From contig NZ_CM001440.1 of the NCBI RefSeq assembly GCF_000244975.1, forward strand, positions 186,001 to 250,000: a stretch of 64,000 nucleotides of DNA, written 5' to 3'. The position numbers and the translations under genes are program-made. This stretch comes from Saccharomonospora cyanea NA-134 (lineage in GTDB: Bacteria; Actinomycetota; Actinomycetes; Mycobacteriales; Pseudonocardiaceae). Shown here piece by piece: positions 58,259 through 64,000 of this stretch. The notes beneath the pieces are model-generated. The model was not told the origin of the DNA, did not search any database, and worked only from the letters and a program-made list of their open reading frames with translations. Each line of letters opens with the position of its first letter. The first letter of the stretch is position 1.

Positions 58259-58323
58259 ATATACCCCCCTGGTGTATCTTCGATTGGCGTGCTACGTTGC
58301 TCTCTCATACCCCCTATAGGTAT
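58259..58323 (+). promoter_or_regulatory. Two CsoR-type operators in the MFS promoter
   Basis: TATACCCCCCTGGTGTAT (58260-58277) and ATACCCCCTATAGGTAT (58307-58323) are both inverted ATACC/GGTAT-type dyads. A -35-like TTGGCG (58284-58289) lies between them, so binding at the second site would cover the -10 region. AGGAG directly follows the second site. Confidence 0.6.
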
Positions 58324-58336
58324 AGGAGTGAACGTC

Positions 58337-59782
58337 ATGAGAAGCATGGCAGCGGGTGCCTCTCGCAGGTGGTGGGCGCTCGCGCTGATCGCCACAGCGC
58401 AGTTCATCGTCATCATGGACACCTCGATCATCGGTGTCGCACTGCCACGGATTCAGGTCGACCTCGGCTTCACTCAGGAGGGGTTGTCCTGGGTGTTCAA
58501 CGCCTACGTGGTCGCCTTCGGTGGGTTGCTGCTGTTGGGTGGCCGTCTGTCGGATCTGCTCGGGGCACGGCGCGTCTTCATGACCGGCTGGCTGGTCCTG
58601 CTGGCTGGCTCGGCGGTTGCCGGTGCCGCCGGAGAGGCCTGGGTCGAGCTCGCCGGACGGGCGGTACAGGGAGCGGGCGCCGCGCTGATCGCGCCCTCGG
58701 CTCTCACGCTGTTGATGACGCTCTTCGGCGGTGAACCGCGCGAGCTGACGAAGGCACTGTCGCTCTACGGTGCCGCGGCACCGGCAGGCGGCACGGCGGG
58801 CGTCTTCCTCGGCGGCGTGATCACCGAGTACCTGAGCTGGCCGTGGGTGTTCTACCTCAACATCCCGATCGCCCTCGTGGCACTGTTCGCCGCCCCCGTG
58901 CTGATGCCTGCGGGTTCGGCACAGCGTGGTTCCGTCGACGTGCTCGGCGCGGTGACGGTCACCGCGGGCCTGGCGCTGGCGGTCTACGCGATCGTCCGCG
59001 CCCCCGAAGCGGGCTGGGGCTCGGCGGAGATCCTCGGCACGCTGGCCGCGGCCGTCGTCCTGCTCGCCGGTTTCCTGGTCGTCCAGTCCAAGCGCCGCGT
59101 GCCGCTGGTGCGACTCGGTATCTTCCGGACACCGGGGCTGGGAGCGGCCAACGTGGCACAACTGCTGCTCGCCGGAGCCTGGATTCCCATGTGGTTCTTC
59201 CTGAACCTCTACCTGCAGCAGGTGCTGGGGCTCGGAGCGTTCGCCAGCGGCTCGGCACTGGTGCCGATGACCACCGTCATCATGCTCGGCATGATCGCGG
59301 TGGGACCGCGCCTGACCGCCAGGTTCGGCGCGAGGCCGATGGTCGTCACCGGACTGCTCGTGCTGGCCGCGGGCCTGGGCTGGCTGTCGTTGGTGCGGCC
59401 GGACGGAACCTTCTGGGTGGACGTGCTGCCCGCGTCGCTCGTCGCCGCCGCCGGTATGGCGCTGGCCTTCGTCCCCTCGCTGGGCACCGCCATCTCCAGC
59501 GCCCGTCCCGAGGAAGGCGGCCTGGCCTCCGGCATCGTCAACACCAGCTACCAGGTCGGTTCGGCACTGGGGCTGGCCGCGATGACCGCGCTGGCGACGT
59601 CGCTGGGCTCCGGGCAGGTCGGTGACGCTCACGCGGTGACGGACGGCCTGTCCGCCGCCTTCGTCGGCGCCGGCGGCATCGCACTCGCAGGCGGCCTGAT
59701 CGCCATGGCCACGTTGCGGAACCGACGCCCCCAGCAGGATGGGCGGGCAGCCGCCCCGGCCCCGAGCACCACGAGCGCGTGA
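58337..59782 (+). CDS. MFS drug exporter (DHA2, 14-helix type)
   Basis: 481 residues from the ATG at 58337 with AGGAG eight bases upstream. Helix 1 has FIVIMDTSIIGVALPRIQVDLGF, loop 2-3 motif A is GGRLSDLLGARRVFMTG, motif B is GRAVQGAGAALIAPSALTLLM, and helix 5 has GGTAGVFLGGVITEYLSWPWVFYLNIPI. It resembles EmrB/LfrA-type exporters. Its promoter holds two CsoR-like operators, unusual for an organic-drug pump, and it is followed 30 bases later by an AhpD-like gene, so it belongs to the metal/redox stress regulon. Substrate unknown. Confidence 0.88.
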   Translation: MRSMAAGASRRWWALALIATAQFIVIMDTSIIGVALPRIQVDLGFTQEGLSWVFNAYVVAFGGLLLLGGRLSDLLGARRVFMTGWLVLLAGSAVAGAAGEAWVELAGRAVQGAGAALIAPSALTLLMTLFGGEPRELTKALSLYGAAAPAGGTAGVFLGGVITEYLSWPWVFYLNIPIALVALFAAPVLMPAGSAQRGSVDVLGAVTVTAGLALAVYAIVRAPEAGWGSAEILGTLAAAVVLLAGFLVVQSKRRVPLVRLGIFRTPGLGAANVAQLLLAGAWIPMWFFLNLYLQQVLGLGAFASGSALVPMTTVIMLGMIAVGPRLTARFGARPMVVTGLLVLAAGLGWLSLVRPDGTFWVDVLPASLVAAAGMALAFVPSLGTAISSARPEEGGLASGIVNTSYQVGSALGLAAMTALATSLGSGQVGDAHAVTDGLSAAFVGAGGIALAGGLIAMATLRNRRPQQDGRAAAPAPSTTSA

Positions 59783-59812
59783 TCCCGAGCCAGACGAGCA
59801 GGAGAGAACGAC

Positions 59813-60355
59813 ATGAGAAACCTCGAAGCGCTCGAACCCGGCGAGGCCCCCGCCAAGTCCCGGCAGTTGCTGGAGGACATCGCCGCCCGCCGAGGCTCGG
59901 TCGGCGAGATGATCAGCACGATGGCCCACTCACCCGCGTTGCTCGAAGGGTTCCTGGCCCTGTCGCGGTCGATGAAGCGCAGCAAACTACCCCGCACGAC
60001 CAGCGAGAAGATATCCCTCGCCGTCCAGCAGTGGATAGGGTGCGCCGCGTGCCTCCAGGCACACGGCGAAGCCGCCCGCGGTCTCGGACTGAGCGACGCC
60101 GACATCGAGCTCGCACGGCAGGGCACGGCCACCGACGCCAGGGAAGCCGCTCTCGTCCAGTTCGCGCTGCAGGTGCTCGCCGAGCCGTCGGCCATCATCC
60201 CGGCCGACGTCGACGCCCTGCGGCACCACGGTTGGAACGACAGGGCGATCGCCGAGGTCGTGGGTGTCGTCGCCCTCAACCAGTTGACCGGATCGTTCAA
60301 CCTCGTCGCCGGCATCGAACCGGCCCCGGCAGGGCTCGACCCCGCGACTCGCTGA
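59813..60355 (+). CDS. AhpD-like carboxymuconolactone decarboxylase family protein
   Basis: 180 residues. The CMD/AhpD helix bundle includes SKLPRTTSEKISLAVQQWIGCAACLQAHGEAARGLGLSD, with the redox C-x-x-C (CAAC) and the following His near residues 78-85, as in AhpD thiol-disulfide enzymes. VGVVALNQLTGSFNLVAG is the conserved C-terminal helix. It likely reduces peroxides or a thiol partner. It lies 30 bases after the MFS stop, so the two form an operon, and a long hairpin follows. GGAGAG precedes the ATG. Confidence 0.88.
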   Translation: MRNLEALEPGEAPAKSRQLLEDIAARRGSVGEMISTMAHSPALLEGFLALSRSMKRSKLPRTTSEKISLAVQQWIGCAACLQAHGEAARGLGLSDADIELARQGTATDAREAALVQFALQVLAEPSAIIPADVDALRHHGWNDRAIAEVVGVVALNQLTGSFNLVAGIEPAPAGLDPATR

Positions 60356-60372
60356 CACCTCCACCGGACGAC

Positions 60373-60412
60373 GCCGGGCCGCCTTCACGAGAGTGTGAAG
60401 CAGCGGCCCGGC
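60373..60412 (+). terminator. Terminator after the AhpD-like gene
   Basis: GCCGGGCCGC (60373-60382) pairs perfectly with 60403-60412, and an inner CTTCAC/GTGAAG stem closes a 6-base loop. It starts 17 bases after the stop codon. Confidence 0.8.
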
Positions 60413-60689
60413 GCGGGTCCCGGCAAAACCTGCCGACGCGCGGGGCACCACGCACAGCTCGTCGTGGTCGCCGACCCCGGACGCACCGAAAGCTCCGAGC
60501 GAGCACCGGGCAGGCGTTCGACGCTCCGAGAGCCCGGGAACCGAACGACCTCCCGGCCACCACTGGTCGAAGCCCCTCCTGCGACCGCCCTGATTCGCTC
60601 CCGAGACGCGGCCCGGCCCGCCGCGGTCGTTACGGACGTGCGGGATCGGGAACCCTCTTCGGCATGGTTCCGGCTGACGGGAGAGTGTG

Positions 60690-63159
60690 ATGGGGGCGAA
60701 GTCCGCGACCGCGGTGCTGGAGGTTTCGCGGCTGCACCGGGCCTCCTCCAAGGCGGTCGTCGAAGCCGCGTTGTCCCGCCGACCGGGGGTGGCGGCGGTG
60801 GAGATGAACCCGGTAGCCCAGACCGCCACGGTGACCTACGACCCGGCTCGGACGTCGGTGGCCGAGCTTGCGGAGTGGGTCCGGGAGTGCGGTTATCACT
60901 GCGAGGGCCGGTCGGTGCCGGAGCATGTGTGCCATCCGATGGAGGAGCCGCTGCCCGACCCCGATGGGAAGGCGGCCCCCACGGCTGTGCGCGACGCCCA
61001 CCGGGAGGCGTTCGCGGCCGGTGGCGCACCTCCGGTGCGGGGGGGCCGACCAGGAACACGCGGGGCACGAAGCGCCCGAGGACCGCTCGCCGCAGGAGGT
61101 GATGGGGCACGGCGGTGCCCACGCGGGGATGTCGATGGACGCCATGGTCCGCGACATGCGCAATCGGTTCCTGGTGGCGGCGGTGTTGTCTGTGCCGATC
61201 GTGCTGTGGTCCCCGATCGGCCGGGAGGTGCTTGGGTTCACCGCCCCGGCGCCGTTGGGGTTGCGCGACGACGTGTTCTCACTGTTGCTGAGCCTGCCGG
61301 TGGTCTTCTACTCGGCGTGGATCTTCTTCGACGGCGCGTACCGGGCGTTGCGGGCGCGGACGTTGGACATGATGGTGCTGGTCGCGGTGGCGATCGGTGC
61401 GGGCTGGTCGTACAGCCTGTGGGTGACCCTCACCGGTGGTGGCGAGGTGTTCTACGAGGCGGCTACGGTGCTGGCCGCGTTCGTACTCCTGGGGCACTGG
61501 TTCGAGATGCGCGCCCGTGGCGGGGCCAACGACGCCATCCGCACGCTGCTGGAGCTGGCGCCGCCGAAGGCGGTCGTGTTGCGTGACGGTCGCGAGGTCG
61601 AGGTGCCCACCACCGAGGTGCGGGTGGGCGATTTGTTGTTGGTTCGGCCGGGCGCGAAGACCCCGGTGGACGGTGTGGTGGAGGACGGCCGGTCCGATGT
61701 CGACGAGTCGATGGTGACCGGCGAGAGCCTGCCGGTGAGCAAGGCTCCGGGGACCGAGGTGATCGGCGCGTCGATCAACGTGACCGGCACGCTGCGGGTG
61801 CGGGCGACCAAGGTCGGCTCGGACACCGCGCTCGCACAGATCGTCGCGATGGTGCAGGAGGCGCAGAACTCCAAGGCGCCGGGGCAGCGGCTGGCGGACC
61901 GGGCGGCGTTCTGGCTGGTGTTCGTCGCGTTGATCGGTGGCGGTGCCACGTTCGCGGCCTGGGCGCTGTTCTCCACCCGGCCGCTGACGACGGCGCTGCT
62001 GTTCGCCATCACCGTCGTGGTGATCACCTGTCCGGACGCACTCGGGCTGGCCACCCCGACCGCGATCATGGTGGGTGCCGGGCTGGGCGCCAGGCGCGGT
62101 GTGCTGTTCAAGAACGCCACCGCGCTGGAGACCGTGGCGCGGATCGACACGGTGGTGATGGACAAGACCGGCACGCTGACCAAGGGTGAGCCAGAGGTCA
62201 CCGACGTGGTGGCGGACGGGATTCCCGATGCGGACCTGCTGGCGCTGACCGCGGCGGTGGAGCGGGAGTCGGAACACCCGCTGGCCGCGGCGATCGTCCG
62301 GTACGCCGAGGAGCGGGGTGTTCCCTCGCTCGACGTGGCTGACTTCCGTAACGTGCCGGGCCACGGTGCCGACGCGCGGGTCGCGGGGCGGCGGGTGCTG
62401 GTGGGCAACCGCAAGCTGATGGTGGCCGAGGGCGTCGAGGTCGGATCCCTGGTCGCGCGGCGGGACGAGTTGGCCGAGGCGGGACGGACCGCGGTGCTCG
62501 TCGCGGTCGACGGGCGCGCGGTCGGGGTGATCGCGCTGGCCGACGCGCCCCGGGAGACGTCGGCCGCGGCGGTGGCGGAGCTGCACTCGCTGGCTGTCGA
62601 GGTGGTCATGCTCAGCGGGGACAACGAGGCGACCGCACGCCGGATCGCCGGTCGGTTGGGCATCGACACGGTGATCGCCGAGGTGCTCCCGGGGGACAAG
62701 GCCGCGAAGATCGCTGAGTTGCAGCGGGCCGGCAAGCGGGTGGCGATGGTCGGTGACGGGGTGAACGACGCACCGGCGCTGGCGCAAGCCGACCTGGGGG
62801 TGGCCATCGGCGCGGGCACCGACGTGGCCATCGAGACCGCCGACGTGGTGCTGATGCGCTCGGACCCGCTGGACGTGCCGATCGCGCTACGCATCGGCAA
62901 GGGGACGCTGCGCAAGATGCGGCAGAACCTGGGCTGGGCGATCGGCTACAACGCGGTGGCCCTGCCCATCGCGGCGGGCGTGTTCGCGCCCGCGTTAGGG
63001 CTGGTGCTGCGCCCGGAGATCGCCGCGTTGTCGATGTCGGGGTCGAGCCTGATCGTGGCGGTGAACGCGCTGCTGCTCAAGTGGCTGCGGCTGCCGGAAC
63101 CTCCGGCGCCGACCTCGGTGCCGGCGCGCCCGGAGGGGGAGCCGGTGGTCCAGCGGTGA
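60690..63159 (+). pseudogene. CPD-type P1B heavy-metal ATPase (CopB-like), frameshifted
   Basis: The frame from the ATG at 60690 encodes a degenerate HMA domain (~1-75) and a His/Cys linker, then runs out of frame at a run of seven G (61039-61045). The protein continues in another frame as [27 protein letters not shown] and a full P-type ATPase to 63159. Deleting one G restores ~822 residues. The ATPase has [17 protein letters not shown] (CPD instead of CPC), [31 protein letters not shown], and YN and [17 protein letters not shown] in the last helices. The His-rich linker and MSxSS fit the P1B-3/CopB side. The N-terminal HMA lacks GMxCxxC. Either a real inactivation or a sequencing error in the homopolymer. 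Confidence 0.82.
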
Positions 63160-63250
63160 CTGAGCGCCGGAGCCGGCGGCACCTCGTCCTCGGCCATCGG
63201 GGTGGGCAGGGGTCGGAGTGTGATCCACCCGATAAGGCAAGGTAAGGAGG

Positions 63251-63850
63251 GTGAAACGGCACCTGATCGCGGCGGGCGCGCTTCTCCTGGCGCTCGCCGG
63301 CTGCTCCACCACCGCGCCCGAGACCGACCAGGCGTCGCCCGGCGCACCGACCGTCACCACCGACAAGGCGGCCTTCCTCGCCGAACACGGCCTGGAAGGC
63401 ATGGACGGGGCGCAGATCATCGACCATCTCGACCAGGTACCCCTGGCCCAGCGCTCGACCGACCTCATGGCTTCCGTGCGCGCCGACCACCTCCTCCTCG
63501 CCGACGCCGAGCGGGAGTTCACGATCCCGCTCCCCGAGGACCGGTTCTATCTCGCCGTCGCTCCCTACGTCGACCACACCCACGAGTGCTACTACCACTC
63601 CCTGACCACCTGTCGTGGCGAGCTGGCCGGCGAAGAGCTCCGGATTCGCATCGTCGACGACGCCACCGGTGAGACTCTCGTCGAGGAGCAGGTCACCACC
63701 TTCGACAACGGTTTCGTCGGCTTCTGGCTTCCTCAGGGCGTCAACGGCACCATCGAGGCCGGTTACCAGGGGCGCACCGGCCGAAGTGCCTTCTCCACCA
63801 CGGACGAGGGAGCCACCTGCCTCACCACCCTCCAGCTCACCGAAGCCTGA
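63251..63850 (+). CDS. CueP family copper-binding lipoprotein
   Basis: 199 residues from a GTG at 63251 with AAGGAGG upstream. The lipoprotein signal is MKRHLIAAGALLLALAGCSTT (lipobox LAGC). The mature protein has FLAEHGLEGMDGAQIIDHLDQVPLAQRSTDLMASVRADHLLL and the conserved YVDHTHECYYHSLTTCRGELAGEE near residues 96-120, in which His/Cys residues form the CueP copper site. A further cysteine pair end sits in GATCLTT. Members hold periplasmic copper and can supply it to superoxide dismutase. It ends the copper island on this side, 91 bases after the P1B ATPase. Confidence 0.9.
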   Translation: MKRHLIAAGALLLALAGCSTTAPETDQASPGAPTVTTDKAAFLAEHGLEGMDGAQIIDHLDQVPLAQRSTDLMASVRADHLLLADAEREFTIPLPEDRFYLAVAPYVDHTHECYYHSLTTCRGELAGEELRIRIVDDATGETLVEEQVTTFDNGFVGFWLPQGVNGTIEAGYQGRTGRSAFSTTDEGATCLTTLQLTEA

Positions 63851-64000
63851 GAGGCAGGCACCGAGCGGCGACTTGAGCGTCCAGATCGCGATCGACTATT
63901 CCGAGATCACTCGCAACCTCCTTGAACGGCCCGTCGAAGATCAGGTCCCGAGCCGCCGGTCGCTGGCCAGCTCCAAGACGCCGCCCGTCCTTGCCCTGCG
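63851..64000. other. Window end without a supported gene
   Basis: 150 bases. A TTG-started frame (63874 onward, MSVQIAIDYSEITRNLLERP) and an opposite-strand frame (GKDGRR...LIFDGPFKEVASDLGI) are both open to the window edge; neither is recognised and I cannot choose between them. Confidence 0.35.

Overview
The window is high-GC actinobacterial chromosome. A member of the Pseudonocardiaceae (Saccharomonospora-like) is the best guess. The pointers are DUF3558 lipoproteins beside a PPE-like secreted protein, an SsgA-family protein, GlfT1-type galactan synthesis (an arabinogalactan wall), the proteasome activator Bpa with a C-terminal GQYL, and a SigF/anti-sigma pair. The taxonomic placement is inference; no rRNA gene is present.

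Layout. 0-2.9 kb: the end of a small type VII-secretion-like gene, two DUF3558 lipoproteins and a glycine-rich PPE-like protein. 2.9-5.6 kb: galactan initiation and export (GlfT1, ABC ATPase, ABC permease). 5.8-14.1 kb: a complete set of pseudaminic acid (nonulosonic acid) genes (PseB, C, H, G, I and a CMP-transferase) with a GT29-like sialyltransferase-motif protein, a coiled-coil protein and an AftB-like arabinofuranosyltransferase. 14.1-17.0 kb: Bpa, a lysine-less aminotransferase-fold protein and a quinone oxidoreductase. From memory, the galactan genes and this last trio are near neighbours in Mycobacterium tuberculosis (Rv3777-Rv3783), so the pseudaminate genes sit inside an otherwise conserved block. 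17-29.6 kb: a secreted M28 peptidase, MarR, tRNA-Ser, a MerR/MFS pair, a Gdx/SugE exporter behind a guanidine-III riboswitch, a TetR-controlled MFS pump, a large LuxR-type regulator and small membrane proteins. 29.7-47.7 kb: XRE regulators with an ImmA/IrrE peptidase, a GH3 lipoprotein, an SsgA-like protein, an AlkZ-like glycosylase, a FabH-like enzyme, an adenylate cyclase, Ku with a reduced LigD phosphoesterase domain, SigF with its anti-sigma factor, a Vms1-like protein with a SigF-type promoter, TauE, a HisC-like aminotransferase, a dienelactone-hydrolase-like protein and acetoacetate-CoA ligase.

At 47.8-48.0 kb tRNA-Ser(GCT) and tRNA-Arg(ACG) are followed by a tyrosine integrase, an unknown gene and an AlpA/Xis-like gene, which is a small element integrated at tRNA-Arg. 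About 1 kb of gene-poor DNA follows, holding a perfect 32-bp palindrome. 51.2-63.9 kb is a copper and metal-stress island: CopA, a histidine-rich secreted protein, CopZ, CsoR, a ferredoxin and its reductase, a second CopZ-like protein with a CDGSH protein, a His-rich DUF4396 membrane protein, an MFS pump, an AhpD-like protein, a frameshifted CPD-type P1B ATPase and CueP. Several G/C-tract operators of CsoR type lie in front of divergent units across this island, suggesting one copper-responsive regulon.

The features most worth following up are the pseudaminate locus with its GT29-like enzyme, the guanidine-III riboswitch, the CsoR-operator array that includes a ferredoxin/reductase pair and a CDGSH protein, and the orphan 32-bp palindrome.
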